Source: Anaerocolumna xylanovorans DSM 12503
Lineage (GTDB): Bacteria > Bacillota > Clostridia > Lachnospirales > Lachnospiraceae
NCBI RefSeq assembly: GCF_900143645.1
Contig: NZ_FRFD01000017.1
Location: 42,778 to 106,777, forward strand
Length of the DNA: 64,000 nt
Direction: 5' to 3'
Within the stretch, counting starts at the first letter, position 1, and every line of letters starts with the position of its first letter. The notes under the pieces are model-generated. The model worked only from the letters and a program-made list of their open reading frames with translations, was not told where the DNA came from and searched no databases. A program made the position numbers and the translations under genes. This document shows positions 26,110 through 35,554 of the stretch, piece by piece.

Positions 26110-28422
26110 CTAAGCAAAAGCATATTTCAGCACTTCGGCCATGGAATCCACATATTTTAGCTCAATGCCCTCCAGTATTTCCGCTGCAATTTCCTCAATG
26201 TCTTTTTTATTCTGCAGCGGTACAAGAACCTGCTTCATATGGGCAGCTTTCGCTGCCAGTATCTTTTCTTTAAGGCCGCCTATAGGAAGGACCCGTCCCC
26301 TTAAGGTTATTTCTCCCGTCATGGCGGTATCCGCTCTTACGGCTTTTTTTGTTATGGCTGACAGCATCGCCGTTGCCATGGTTATTCCGGCAGAAGGGCC
26401 ATCCTTGGGTACCGCCCCCTCCGGTATGTGAATATGAATATCGTTTTTTTCAAAATAATCTGCAGCAATTCCATAGTCGCCGCTGACAGAACGGATATAG
26501 CTAATCCCTGCCCTGGCAGACTCTTTCATTACATCCCCCAACTGGCCTGTAAGTTCAAAGCTTCCCTTTCCGGGCATAACATTGACTTCTATCTGAAGAG
26601 TATCTCCGCCTACACTGGTCCAGGCAAGTCCTCTTACTATCCCTATTTCGTCCTTTTCATTTGCCTGCTGGAAAGAGTATCTTTCTTTACCCAGGAACTT
26701 TTCCAGATTCTTTTCATTGACCCTTACTTTAGGTACCTGACTGCTTACAATCTCTTTGGCAGCCTTTCTGCAGATAGCTCCCAGCCTACGCTCCAGATTT
26801 CGGACTCCGGCTTCCTTCGTATAGCCGCTTATAATCTTAGCAAGAGCCTTGTCCGATACACTAAGCTGCTTAGAGGTCAGACCGTTACGTACAATCTGCT
26901 TCGGTAAGAGATGTTTTTTGGCAATATGGAATTTTTCATTTTCCGTATAGCTGCTGACTTCGATAATTTCCATCCTGTCAAGAAGAGGCTTTGGTATACC
27001 CTGCAGGGAATTTGCCGTAGCAATAAATAATACCTCTGATAAATCCACCGCTATCTCCACATAATGGTCTACAAATCTTTTATTCTGCTCAGAGTCCAGT
27101 ACCTCTAAAAGAGCTGCCGAAGTATCCCCCTTATAATCACTGCTGACCTTATCAATCTCGTCTAAAAGCATAAGAGGATTCTTTACTCCTGCATTCTTAA
27201 GTCCTGTTATAATTCTTCCGGGCATAGCTCCTACATAGGTTCTTCTGTGTCCCCTGATTTCGGCTTCATCCCTTACACCTCCAAGACTGATCCGGACATA
27301 TTCCTTATTTAACGCCTTGGCAACAGAATGTGCAATGGAAGTCTTACCGGTTCCCGGCGGGCCCACGAGACAAAGAATCGGGCTTTCTCCTTTTTTGGTC
27401 AGTACTCTGACCGCCAGAAATTCCAGAATTCTTTCTTTTACCTTCTCAAGGCCGTAATGCTCTTTCTCCAGAATATTTTCTGCCTGCAGGATGTCTTTTT
27501 TATCCTCACTCACCTTATCCCAGGGCAGTGCCAGCAATGTCTCAATATATCCTCTGATAACAGCACCCTCGGAAGAATTGCCGGAAACACTCTTAAAGCG
27601 CTCAATTTCTTTTATTATCTTATCCTTTACTTCCTGCGGGGCCTTTAGCCTTTCAGCCGCTGCCATATAATTGTCGGCATCGGCAACTCCTCCCCCTTCT
27701 CCCAGCTCTTCCCTGATAAGCTTTAGCTGCTCTCTTAAGATATATTCCTTTTGATTCTTATCAACTTTCTCTTTTACCTTAAGCTGTAAATCTTTGCGGA
27801 TACGGATGATATCAATTTCCTCCGTCAGAACCACCATGATTTTTTCATATCTGGTAAAAGTATCTTCCGCCTCCAGAAGCATTTGTTTATCATCAAGACT
27901 TAAGGGCAGGTTGATCGCAATTTGGTCAATCAGCTCACCAACCTCTTTAATCTTACTTAGGACCTTCATTACCTCTTTCCCGATTTTGGGATTTTCATTA
28001 AAGTATACCTCTAAGATATCCTTAAGACCCCTTAGCATTGCTTTCTTTTCAGATTCGGTAAAATCCTCTTCTTTTTTCTCTATGATAGCAACCTCGCCCA
28101 TAAGGAAGGGTTCTTCTTCAACGATACTGTCAAGCTTTGCCCTGTCCGTACCAGTGACCAATACCCGGATGACATTTCCCGGAAGCTTGATAATCTGCTT
28201 TACCAAGGCTATGGTACCCACAGAAAACAAATCTTCCTGCCCCGGTGTTTCCGTATCCGGATCTTTTTGCGTCAGCAAAAGCACCAGCTGGTCATTTTCC
28301 ATAGCATTCTCAATAGCCTCTATGGATATCTGGCGGTTAACGTCAAAATGAATCTGCATTCCCGGCAGCACAGCCATTCCACGCAGTGCTACAATAGGCA
28401 CTTTTCTGCTGTATTCACTCAT
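26110..28422 (-). CDS. lon: ATP-dependent protease Lon
   Basis: Cytoplasmic serine protease for damaged and regulatory proteins. 770 aa. N-terminal substrate domain (VPIVALRGMAVLPGM), coiled coil, AAA+ module with Walker A LVGPPGTGKTSIAHSVA and Walker B PLMLLDEIDKV, and a protease domain with the serine in PKDGPSAGITMATAM and the lysine in LKEKILAAKAAHM. Ordered clpX-lon-engB on the minus strand; an intrinsic terminator separates it from clpX. LonA type; no membrane segment, so not LonB. Confidence 0.97.
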   Translation of the reverse strand: MSEYSRKVPIVALRGMAVLPGMQIHFDVNRQISIEAIENAMENDQLVLLLTQKDPDTETPGQEDLFSVGTIALVKQIIKLPGNVIRVLVTGTDRAKLDSIVEEEPFLMGEVAIIEKKEEDFTESEKKAMLRGLKDILEVYFNENPKIGKEVMKVLSKIKEVGELIDQIAINLPLSLDDKQMLLEAEDTFTRYEKIMVVLTEEIDIIRIRKDLQLKVKEKVDKNQKEYILREQLKLIREELGEGGGVADADNYMAAAERLKAPQEVKDKIIKEIERFKSVSGNSSEGAVIRGYIETLLALPWDKVSEDKKDILQAENILEKEHYGLEKVKERILEFLAVRVLTKKGESPILCLVGPPGTGKTSIAHSVAKALNKEYVRISLGGVRDEAEIRGHRRTYVGAMPGRIITGLKNAGVKNPLMLLDEIDKVSSDYKGDTSAALLEVLDSEQNKRFVDHYVEIAVDLSEVLFIATANSLQGIPKPLLDRMEIIEVSSYTENEKFHIAKKHLLPKQIVRNGLTSKQLSVSDKALAKIISGYTKEAGVRNLERRLGAICRKAAKEIVSSQVPKVRVNEKNLEKFLGKERYSFQQANEKDEIGIVRGLAWTSVGGDTLQIEVNVMPGKGSFELTGQLGDVMKESARAGISYIRSVSGDYGIAADYFEKNDIHIHIPEGAVPKDGPSAGITMATAMLSAITKKAVRADTAMTGEITLRGRVLPIGGLKEKILAAKAAHMKQVLVPLQNKKDIEEIAAEILEGIELKYVDSMAEVLKYAFA

Positions 28423-28453
28423 TCTTGCCTCCCTGTCTTCATCATAAGCTAAA

Positions 28454-28491
28454 AACTGCCTTAAACCCTCGAATAAGGCTTTTAAGGCAGT
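28454..28491 (-). terminator. Terminator between clpX and lon
   Basis: Minus strand ACTGCCTTAAA...TTTAAGGCAGTTTTTAG: an 11-bp stem, then T-run, about 45 nt after clpX and 30 nt before lon. It should separate, or attenuate, expression of the two proteases. Confidence 0.8.
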
Positions 28492-28535
28492 CCCATAACA
28501 ATCGAATCCTCTTTCAGCAGCTCTGCTATGTTTAT

Positions 28536-29843
28536 TTATGCAATCTCATTGCTGTTCTTTTTGGATATTCGTTTTGATATTGCTTTTCTGGGCTGATTAT
28601 CCTCCGTATTAATTAACTTCGGCTGATTCTGACCCTCTGCAGCATCTTTTGTTATAATACATTTTAAAACCTGAGTATCTGTAGGGACTCTATACATAGA
28701 ATCCATCATAACAGATTCCATAATAGCGCGTAAGCCCCTGGCACCGGTTTTTCTCTCCAGAGAACGCTTAGCTATGACACGGATGGCCGCTTCTTCAAAC
28801 TCAAGCTCTACGCCATCAAGTTCAAAGAGCTTCTTATACTGCTTCACAATAGCATTCTTGGGTTCTGTCAGAATCTTTACCAGCGTTTCCTCATCCAGCG
28901 CATCCAGAGCCACGCATACCGGAACACGTCCGACAAATTCCGGAATCAATCCGTATTTTACAAAATCCTGGGGCATTGACTGACGGAATAATTCGCCTAC
29001 ATTCTCCTTCATCTTTTCGGAAATCATAGCATTAAAGCCAATGGATTTCTGACCGATTCTGGCTTCAACGATTTTCTCAAGGCCATCAAAAGCACCGCCG
29101 CAGATAAATAATATATTCGTTGTGTCAATCTGTATAAATTCCTGATGAGGATGTTTTCTTCCACCCTGGGGGGGAACGGAGGCAGTCGTTCCTTCCAATA
29201 TTTTAAGTAAGGCCTGCTGAACACCTTCTCCGGATACATCTCTGGTAATGGAGGTATTCTCTGACTTTCTGGTTATCTTATCAATTTCATCAATATAGAT
29301 GATTCCATGCTCTGCTCTTTCAATATCAAATTCTGCCGCCTGAATCAGCTTTAGCAGAATATTTTCCACATCTTCACCTACATAGCCTGCTTCTGTCAAA
29401 GCAGTCGCATCTGCTATTGCAAAAGGTACATTTAAAAGTTTCGCCAGAGTTTGTGCAAGAAAGGTTTTACCGGAACCGGTAGGTCCTACCATAAGAATAT
29501 TGCTCTTTTGCAGCTCAACATCCAGGTCTCTTCCTGCTAACACCCTCTTATAATGATTATATACAGATACTGCCAAGACCTTTTTGGCTTCTTCCTGACC
29601 AATTACATATTGGTCCAGAAAATTCTTAATCTCTGTAGGTTTTAATAAATTAATCTCTGTATCGTGCACTTTGTCATCAAATTCCTCTTCCACAATCTCG
29701 GAACAGATTTCGATGCACTCGTCACATATATATACATTCCCCGGTCCTGCAATGAGCTTACGCACTTGGTCCTGGGTTTTATTGCAAAAGGAGCACCTTA
29801 ATTGTTTTCTTTCATCGGTTCTGTTCGCCACTCTTTTTACCAA
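28536..29843 (-). CDS. clpX: ATP-dependent Clp protease ATP-binding subunit ClpX
   Basis: Unfoldase partner of ClpP. 435 aa. The N-terminal zinc domain has C17, C20, C40 and C43 (RCSFCNKTQ; VYICDEC). Walker A is MVGPTGSGKTFLAQTLA, Walker B GIIYIDEIDKI, and the ClpP-contact loop IGF appears as KSIGFNA. The start is probably TTG (AGGA six bases before); a GTG four codons later is an alternative. A C-terminal tail of about 25 residues rich in Asn, Lys and Ser extends past the usual end. Confidence 0.97.
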   Translation of the reverse strand: MVKRVANRTDERKQLRCSFCNKTQDQVRKLIAGPGNVYICDECIEICSEIVEEEFDDKVHDTEINLLKPTEIKNFLDQYVIGQEEAKKVLAVSVYNHYKRVLAGRDLDVELQKSNILMVGPTGSGKTFLAQTLAKLLNVPFAIADATALTEAGYVGEDVENILLKLIQAAEFDIERAEHGIIYIDEIDKITRKSENTSITRDVSGEGVQQALLKILEGTTASVPPQGGRKHPHQEFIQIDTTNILFICGGAFDGLEKIVEARIGQKSIGFNAMISEKMKENVGELFRQSMPQDFVKYGLIPEFVGRVPVCVALDALDEETLVKILTEPKNAIVKQYKKLFELDGVELEFEEAAIRVIAKRSLERKTGARGLRAIMESVMMDSMYRVPTDTQVLKCIITKDAAEGQNQPKLINTEDNQPRKAISKRISKKNSNEIA

Positions 29844-29862
29844 CTCCCTTCCTGCCTTACTT

Positions 29863-30444
29863 TTATCTGCCTACGATTACACTGTCAATCAGACCGTAAG
29901 CCTTTGCTTCTTCAGCCGTCATATAATAATCTCTTTCCGTATCGATTTCGATAACGTCCAGAGGTTTTCCTGTATTCGCTGCCAGAATTTCATTCAATTT
30001 CTTTTTAGTCTTTAAAATATTCTCAGCAACAATCTTAATATCCGTTGCCTGACCCTTAGCACCACCGGAAGGCTGATGGATCATAACCTCTGCATTGGGA
30101 AGGGCAAATCTCTTACCCTTAGCTCCTCCTGCTAACAGGAAGGCTCCCATACTGGCTGCCATACCGATACAAATAGTTGAAACATCACACTTAATATACT
30201 GCATGGTATCATAGATTGCCATACCTGCTGTTACAGAGCCACCGGGGCTGTTAATATATAAATTGATATCCTTTCCGGGGTCTTCCGATTCAAGGAAAAG
30301 TAACTGTGCCACAATAACACTGGCAGATACATCACTTACTTCCTCTCCCAAAAAGATGATTCTTTCCTTTAATAATCTGGAATAAATGTCGTAGGATCTT
30401 TCACCGCGGCTTGTCTGTTCAATGACATAAGGTACTAAACTCAT
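29863..30444 (-). CDS. clpP: ATP-dependent Clp protease proteolytic subunit
   Basis: Tetradecameric serine protease. 193 aa. Catalytic serine in GMAASMGAFLLAGG near residue 98, histidine in VMIHQPSGGAKG near 123 and aspartate in EIDTERDYYM near 172. Adjacent to clpX with a 19-nt gap. The ribosome site GGGAG, six bases before ATG, is contributed by a copy of the dispersed hairpin repeat. No CtsR operator was recognised upstream. Confidence 0.97.
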   Translation of the reverse strand: MSLVPYVIEQTSRGERSYDIYSRLLKERIIFLGEEVSDVSASVIVAQLLFLESEDPGKDINLYINSPGGSVTAGMAIYDTMQYIKCDVSTICIGMAASMGAFLLAGGAKGKRFALPNAEVMIHQPSGGAKGQATDIKIVAENILKTKKKLNEILAANTGKPLDVIEIDTERDYYMTAEEAKAYGLIDSVIVGR

Positions 30445-30513
30445 AGTTGGCTCCCATCTGCGTGCTTTAGCACGCGTATAAAATCAGGGGGAGTGAAGGT
30501 TTATCTTTCACTC
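30445..30513 (-). repeat. Composite repeat, clpP leader copy
   Basis: Plus strand TTGGCTCCCATCTGCGTGC: the B stem is GCGTGC/GCACGC (30460-30475) with a short loop, followed by GTATAAAATC and hairpin A GAGTGAA/TTCACTC (30491-30513). The mRNA end GATGGGAGCCAACT runs into the clpP ATG. It fills almost the whole tig-clpP gap and may lie within a tig-clpP transcript. Confidence 0.8.
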
Positions 30514-30523
30514 TTATCCTCCT

Positions 30524-31813
30524 TTATTCTGCTGCTACGGCTGTCTCTCCAATCAGATCAACTGCTTTTTGAACAGCCATATCCATAATGATTTGTTCTT
30601 TTTCTTTCTCTCCGACTAAGGCTTTTAACTTATCTGCTTCCATCTTGTAGTTTTCTGCCATCTGAGCTACTTCTGTTTCATATTCTTCATCGGATACTGT
30701 GATGTTTTCAGCCTTTACAATAGCCTCTAATGCCAGTCTTACCTGGATGGTCTTTAATGCCTGCGGACGCATCTGCTCTAAGAGCTGCTCTCCATTAGTG
30801 CCTGTAAACTGGAAGTACTGCTCAATGGTAAGTCCCTGTGACTGAACTCTCTGGGCAAAATCATCTGCCATCTGTCTTACCTGTGTATCAATCATAGCCT
30901 CCGGAATTTCCATCTGGGCCAGCTCTACAATTTTGTCAAGGGCAGCATCCTCTTTTGCTCTCTTTGCATCTTTTTCTTTCTTTTCTTGTAATTTTGCCAA
31001 AACGTCAGCCTTGTATTCTGCCAGGGTATCGAATTCAGATACATCCTGTGCAAAATCATCATCCGCTGCCGGTAATTCCTTTGCCTTGATTTCCTTTACG
31101 GCAACCTTAAATAAAGCAGGCTTTCCTGCCAGTTCTTTTGCATGGTATTCTTCCGGGAAGGTTACATTTACTTCTACTTCTTCTCCGATGCTTTTTCCGA
31201 TTAACTGATCCTCAAAGGTATCAATAAAGGAATGGGAACCGATAGTTAAGGAATGGTCTTCTGCCTTTCCGCCTTCAAAAGGAATGCCATCTACGAAACC
31301 TTCAAAATCGATTACTAAAGTATCCTTATCCTGAACAGGCCTGTCTGTTACTGTTACGATTCTTGCATTCTGGTCTCTTACCTTATCAATCTCTGCGGTA
31401 ATCTCTTCCTCTGTCACTTCTGCAGAAGGTATTTCTACTGCTATTCCCTTGTATTCACCAAGAGTAATCTCCGGCTTAACAGCAACTTCAGCAGTAAAAA
31501 TAAAGGGCATACCCTTTTCAATCTGTGTAACTTCGATTTCAGGTCTTGAAACCAAAGTCAATCCGCATTCCTCGGCAGCCTTCTCATAAGCATCGGGAAT
31601 AATAAGGTTCGCTGCATCCTCATAGAAGATACTCGGACCATACATCTTCTCTATAAAAGCACGAGGTGCCTTACCCCTGCGGAAGCCCTGGATATTGAAT
31701 TTTCCTTTATTCTTGGCATAAGCTTTCTCGATAGCTGCATCAAATTCTTCAGCTGCAGTCTCTACAGTAAGCTTAACCATGTTTTTCTCTAACTTCTCTA
31801 CCTGTAAACTCAT
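30524..31813 (-). CDS. tig: Trigger factor
   Basis: Ribosome-associated chaperone with prolyl isomerase activity. 429 aa. N-terminal ribosome-binding domain with the signature GFRRGKAPR near residue 45; FKBP domain at residues ~150-240 (DTLVIDFEGFVDGIPFEGG, SLTIGSHSFIDTFEDQLIG); helical C-terminal chaperone arms after that. First gene of the tig-clpP-clpX order typical of bacteria. An AAGGAGG-like site precedes the ATG. Confidence 0.97.
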   Translation of the reverse strand: MSLQVEKLEKNMVKLTVETAAEEFDAAIEKAYAKNKGKFNIQGFRRGKAPRAFIEKMYGPSIFYEDAANLIIPDAYEKAAEECGLTLVSRPEIEVTQIEKGMPFIFTAEVAVKPEITLGEYKGIAVEIPSAEVTEEEITAEIDKVRDQNARIVTVTDRPVQDKDTLVIDFEGFVDGIPFEGGKAEDHSLTIGSHSFIDTFEDQLIGKSIGEEVEVNVTFPEEYHAKELAGKPALFKVAVKEIKAKELPAADDDFAQDVSEFDTLAEYKADVLAKLQEKKEKDAKRAKEDAALDKIVELAQMEIPEAMIDTQVRQMADDFAQRVQSQGLTIEQYFQFTGTNGEQLLEQMRPQALKTIQVRLALEAIVKAENITVSDEEYETEVAQMAENYKMEADKLKALVGEKEKEQIIMDMAVQKAVDLIGETAVAAE

Positions 31814-31950
31814 TTAAAATTTCCTCCTTAAAATATGTGAAACTACCATACGTTTATTTATACGCAATAGTACAACTTCCCATTTTGACGTTTTGACATT
31901 AGTATATTATATCATAGCCATTCTGTAAATACCATATTTTTTTATATTAA

Positions 31951-32045
31951 TACCTATGCGTATTACAAGCTCGCCAATAGATTGCCTGCAATCTACACAA
32001 TACTGCTTAATGTAGAAAATTTGAAAAATACCTTTTATTTTTTCC
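31951..32045 (-). repeat. Composite repeat between glmM and tig
   Basis: Plus strand ACCTATGCGTATTACAAGC, stem AGATTGC/GCAATCT (31978-31993), ATACTGCTTAATG, then a diverged A hairpin GAAAATTTGAAAAAT...ATTTTTTCC. It lies about 140 nt upstream of tig rather than against the start codon. The most diverged copy counted here. Confidence 0.6.
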
Positions 32046-32046
32046 G

Positions 32047-33393
32047 CTAAGCAACCACGTGCCCCTGTGCTTTCAATTTTTCAACCACAAGGTTTACATA
32101 TTTTTCACATTCCTCTATAGTGGAAGCTTCAACCATTACCCGAAGCACAGGTTCCGTTCCGCTCTCTCTTACAATAATACGGCCGTTGCTCCCAAGGATA
32201 CCGGTTACTTCTTCGATTGCATTTACAATTACCGCATCTTCCCTTGCCGTCTTTTTATCCTTTACGCGGACATTTTTAAGAACCTGAGGATATATCTGTA
32301 TCTCTTTGATAAGGTCGGAAAGCTTCATTTTGGTTTCCAATATAACTTCCATAAGCTTTAAAGAGGTCAGGATTCCGTCCCCTGTCGTAGCATGCTTGCT
32401 GAAGATAATATGGCCTGACTGCTCTCCGCCGATGGAATGTCCATTCTCCATCATGTTTTCATATACATATTTATCTCCTACCGCGGTTTTTTCATAAGCA
32501 ATTTCCTTTTCCTCAAAAGCCTTATAAAGTCCCAGGTTACTCATAATCGTCGTTACCACAGTATTATTATTCAGCTCATTCTTTTTCTTCATGTATACAG
32601 CGCAGACATAAAGAATCAGGTCGCCATCTATAATATTACCCTTATCATCTACGGCTAAACATCTGTCTGCATCCCCGTCATATGCAAAGCCCACATCCAG
32701 GTGATTTTCCACTACAAATTTCTGAAGCCCTTCAATATGGGTGGAGCCGCACTTTTCATTAATGTTTATTCCGTTAGGTTCATTATTAATTACATAAGTT
32801 TTGGCACCCAGTGCATCAAAGACCACCTTTGCCAGACTGGAAGCAGAACCATTGGCACAGTCAAGACCTACCTTCATATTCTTAAATGAACGTGTTACCA
32901 GTGATATAAGATATCCGATATAACGGTTTCTTCCTATTACATAGTCCGTAGTCCGTCCGATATTTTCTTTTGTTGCATAGGGTATTTCTTCTCCCGTTCC
33001 GTCTATGTAGTTTTCTATCAGTTCTTCTACTTCATTCTCTAATTTATAGCCGCATCCGTTTATTACCTTGATTCCATTGTCATAGTAAGGGTTATGGCTG
33101 GCAGAAATCATAATACCGCAGTCAAAATCCTCGCTTCGCACTACGTAAGATATACTTGGCGTACTGGTTACATGTAACAGATATACATCCGCGCCGCTGG
33201 CCGTAAGACCCGCTACCAGGGAATATTCAAACATATAGCTGGAACGTCTGGTGTCTTTTCCGATAACTATTTTGGGTCTGTGCTCTTTTCCGAAATAATA
33301 TCCCAGGAATCTTCCCACCTTATAAGCATGCTCCACAGTCAAGTCAACATTGGCTTCTCCTCTGAAACCGTCCGTACCAAAATATTTACCCAT
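32047..33393 (-). CDS. glmM: Phosphoglucosamine mutase
   Basis: Converts glucosamine-6-phosphate to glucosamine-1-phosphate for UDP-GlcNAc and wall synthesis. 448 aa. N-terminus GKYFGTDGFRGEAN, phosphoserine loop GIMISASHNPYYDNGIKV near residue 102, metal loop DGDADRCLAVD, substrate loop GGEQSGHII and phosphate-binding RESGTEPVLRVMVE. Preceded by a long hairpin-rich spacer and followed by a composite repeat and tig. Confidence 0.96.
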   Translation of the reverse strand: MGKYFGTDGFRGEANVDLTVEHAYKVGRFLGYYFGKEHRPKIVIGKDTRRSSYMFEYSLVAGLTASGADVYLLHVTSTPSISYVVRSEDFDCGIMISASHNPYYDNGIKVINGCGYKLENEVEELIENYIDGTGEEIPYATKENIGRTTDYVIGRNRYIGYLISLVTRSFKNMKVGLDCANGSASSLAKVVFDALGAKTYVINNEPNGININEKCGSTHIEGLQKFVVENHLDVGFAYDGDADRCLAVDDKGNIIDGDLILYVCAVYMKKKNELNNNTVVTTIMSNLGLYKAFEEKEIAYEKTAVGDKYVYENMMENGHSIGGEQSGHIIFSKHATTGDGILTSLKLMEVILETKMKLSDLIKEIQIYPQVLKNVRVKDKKTAREDAVIVNAIEEVTGILGSNGRIIVRESGTEPVLRVMVEASTIEECEKYVNLVVEKLKAQGHVVA

Positions 33394-33615
33394 GATTATA
33401 CCTTGCAGCAGGCTTTATACCGCCGTCTGCTATCCTTTCTTTCTGATGATTACTTCTATGTATTTTTCCCATACAAGCTTGTTTTTTAATACAGCCTGAT
33501 GTAAACTCATAATTTATGCGGTCCAGAAACGATTGTAACATAAATCCTGCCCCGAGTGCAACCCATTAAAGTTGCTCATAGTATTATATGTAAATTCTTT
33601 TGTCTCCGTGTATAT

Positions 33616-33742
33616 AAAAAACATCATCTTATATTTATGACTGGCCTGCTTTATGCAAATGCCTGGTCATATATATTAGATGATGTTTTAGTGGTCAGGC
33701 TTATTGCAGCTATAAGGCATCTGTCTTATAGTTTAAGCTGAC
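33616..33742 (-). ncRNA. Two long tandem hairpins downstream of SASP gene
   Basis: Hairpin 1 (33616-33690): arms AAAACATCATCT and AGATGATGTTTT extend with few mismatches through ATATATATGACC, about 25 bp in all, and on the minus strand end in TTTTTTATA, so it can act as the SASP terminator. Hairpin 2 (33694-33742): GTCAG, CTTA and CTATAAG pair with CTTATAG, TAAG and CTGAC around bulges. The pair is larger than a simple terminator and may be a stable 3' RNA. The remainder of 33394-33615 holds only a small GCAAC/GTTGC stem. Confidence 0.5.
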
Positions 33743-33772
33743 AGTTAGATCTTCTTTCTTTTATCCCAGAAA

Positions 33773-34003
33773 TTAATAAGAACCGGATGAGCTCTGACCG
33801 GACATGGATTCTTCCTGTCTCTTGATCATACGTCTAACCATTTCTCCGCCTACAGAACCATTCTGAGCGCTGGTTAAATCTCCATTGTAACCTTGTTTTA
33901 AAGGTACTCCGATTTCAGAAGCAACCTCCATTTTAAATCTGTCAAGAGCTTCTCTAGCCTGAGGAACTTCTGTTCTGTTTGATCCGCTGTTGCTACTTGC
34001 CAT
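33773..34003 (-). CDS. Alpha/beta-type small acid-soluble spore protein
   Basis: DNA-coating protein of dormant spores. 76 aa from the ATG with GGAGG eight bases upstream; a GTG three codons earlier overlaps that site and is rejected. Family signatures are ALDRFKMEVASEIGVPL, containing the GPR protease site region (KMEVASE), and NGDLTSAQNGSVGGEMVRRMI. The C-terminus is rich in Ser, Gly and Gln. Expression should be forespore-specific; a clear sigma-G promoter was not identified. Confidence 0.96.
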   Translation of the reverse strand: MASSNSGSNRTEVPQAREALDRFKMEVASEIGVPLKQGYNGDLTSAQNGSVGGEMVRRMIKRQEESMSGQSSSGSY

Positions 34004-34035
34004 AATTTTCACCTCCGAAAATATTTGTTTGTTTC

Positions 34036-34091
34036 CAGGAACTCTTGTTCCTGTAGCTGCCGATAACCGACTCTTTTTGAATCAGTTATCG
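34036..34091 (-). promoter_or_regulatory. Two leader hairpins upstream of SASP gene
   Basis: Stem 1 CAGGAAC/GTTCCTG (34036-34053) and stem 2 CGATAACTGATTC/GAGTCGGTTATCG (34061-34091, 13 pairs counting G-U) lie between 33 and 90 nt before the SASP ATG. They would fold in the 5' leader if transcription starts upstream of them. Confidence 0.5.
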
Positions 34092-34243
34092 TAATATTAT
34101 TGTTGTCAGAATTCGAAAAATTATTATGGTAAGTTGTGGAATCTTTTTTTCTTTTGATTCTTTTTGAAAGAACGTCCTATTCCTCATACTTAATGTCCGG
34201 CAAACAGCATATACTATAAAAACCTTATATAACGGTAGTCTCT

Positions 34244-35554
34244 ATGGAAAACGTATTGTCAATTATTAAAGCTTTAAATCACCTGCTGTGGAACGGTCCT
34301 ATGCTGATACTCTTATTGGCAACCCATCTTTTTTTGACCTTCCGGTTAAAATTTATTCAAAAAAAGATATTTAAGGGTATCCGCCTTTCAACAAAGACTT
34401 CAGAGGATGATAAAGGACAGACCAGCAGCTTTGCAGCTCTTACCACTACGTTAGCCGCAACTCTTGGCATCGGAAACATTGTCGGTGTCTCTACGGCAGT
34501 TGCCATGGGCGGCCCCGGTGCTATCCTGTGGCTTTGGCTTACCGGTATACTTGGTATGGCTACAACCTATGGGGAATGTTATCTTAGTATCCGCTACCGG
34601 ACTCTTGCAAAGGACGGTACTTATTCCGGCGGCCCCATGTATGTTCTGGAACACGGGCTTAAATCAAAACCGATGGCTGTACTTTATGCCTTGTTGACCG
34701 TATGCGCCTCCTATGGTGTAGGATGCTCCACCCAGTCTAATTCCATCACCAATGTTACCTCGTCCCTCTGGGGATTATCTCCTTATGGCGTGGGGATTGC
34801 CGCCGCTGTGCTTACCGGTCTTGTCATTCTCGGAGGAATTGACTCCATCGGAAATCTGTGCAAAAAGCTGGTTCCTGCCATGGGAGTCTTTTACATAGCA
34901 GCCTGCTTCATCTTAATTTTTATGAATCGCAGCTATATTCTTCCGGCCATTTCACTGATTTGCCGTTCTGCCTTTCTGCCAAGTGCCATGGCAGGAGGCT
35001 TTGTAGGTGCCACTATAAAAGCAGCCGCAAGATATGGCATAGCAAGAGGACTCTTTACGAATGAAGCGGGTATCGGAACCGCTGCCATAGCTGCTGCCAG
35101 CGCAAAAACCGATAATCCACACAACCAGGCTCTTGTATCCATGAGTGCGACCTTTTGGGATACGGTAGTAATGTGCGGCATTACAGGTATCGTAATCGTT
35201 GCAAATATCCTTAAAGATCCGGCTTCCGTAAAGGATATACCTGCTTCAGACTTAACAACTGCCGCCTTCATGCAGCTTCCCTATGGGGAATACATTCTTG
35301 GCTTTTCCATTGTTGCCTTTGCAATGGCAACTCTAATCGGCTGGTCTTATTTTGGTGAAAGAGCTGTTGTATACCTCTTTGGCAAAGAGGGAATCGGTAC
35401 CTATAAATTGTGCTATATCGTTATGATATTTGTCGGCGCTGTTCTCTCTCTGGAGTTTGTCTGGGAATTATCAGATCTTATCAATGCTCTTATGATATTG
35501 CCAAATGTGCTGACTCTCTGGTTACTGCGAAAGGATATTAAAAATACTGAATAG
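34244..35554 (+). CDS. Alanine/glycine:cation symporter (AgcS family)
   Basis: Sodium- or proton-coupled importer of alanine or glycine. 436 aa with about 11 membrane helices. Family segments include LTTTLAATLGIGNIVGVSTAVAMGGPGAILWLWLTGILGMATTYGE split over helices 2-3, YSGGPMYVLEHG, and GLFTNEAGIGTAAIAAASAKTDNP. Convergent with, and overlapping by 17 nt, the PfpI gene. Substrate choice between alanine and glycine is not readable. Confidence 0.92.
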   Translation: MENVLSIIKALNHLLWNGPMLILLLATHLFLTFRLKFIQKKIFKGIRLSTKTSEDDKGQTSSFAALTTTLAATLGIGNIVGVSTAVAMGGPGAILWLWLTGILGMATTYGECYLSIRYRTLAKDGTYSGGPMYVLEHGLKSKPMAVLYALLTVCASYGVGCSTQSNSITNVTSSLWGLSPYGVGIAAAVLTGLVILGGIDSIGNLCKKLVPAMGVFYIAACFILIFMNRSYILPAISLICRSAFLPSAMAGGFVGATIKAAARYGIARGLFTNEAGIGTAAIAAASAKTDNPHNQALVSMSATFWDTVVMCGITGIVIVANILKDPASVKDIPASDLTTAAFMQLPYGEYILGFSIVAFAMATLIGWSYFGERAVVYLFGKEGIGTYKLCYIVMIFVGAVLSLEFVWELSDLINALMILPNVLTLWLLRKDIKNTE

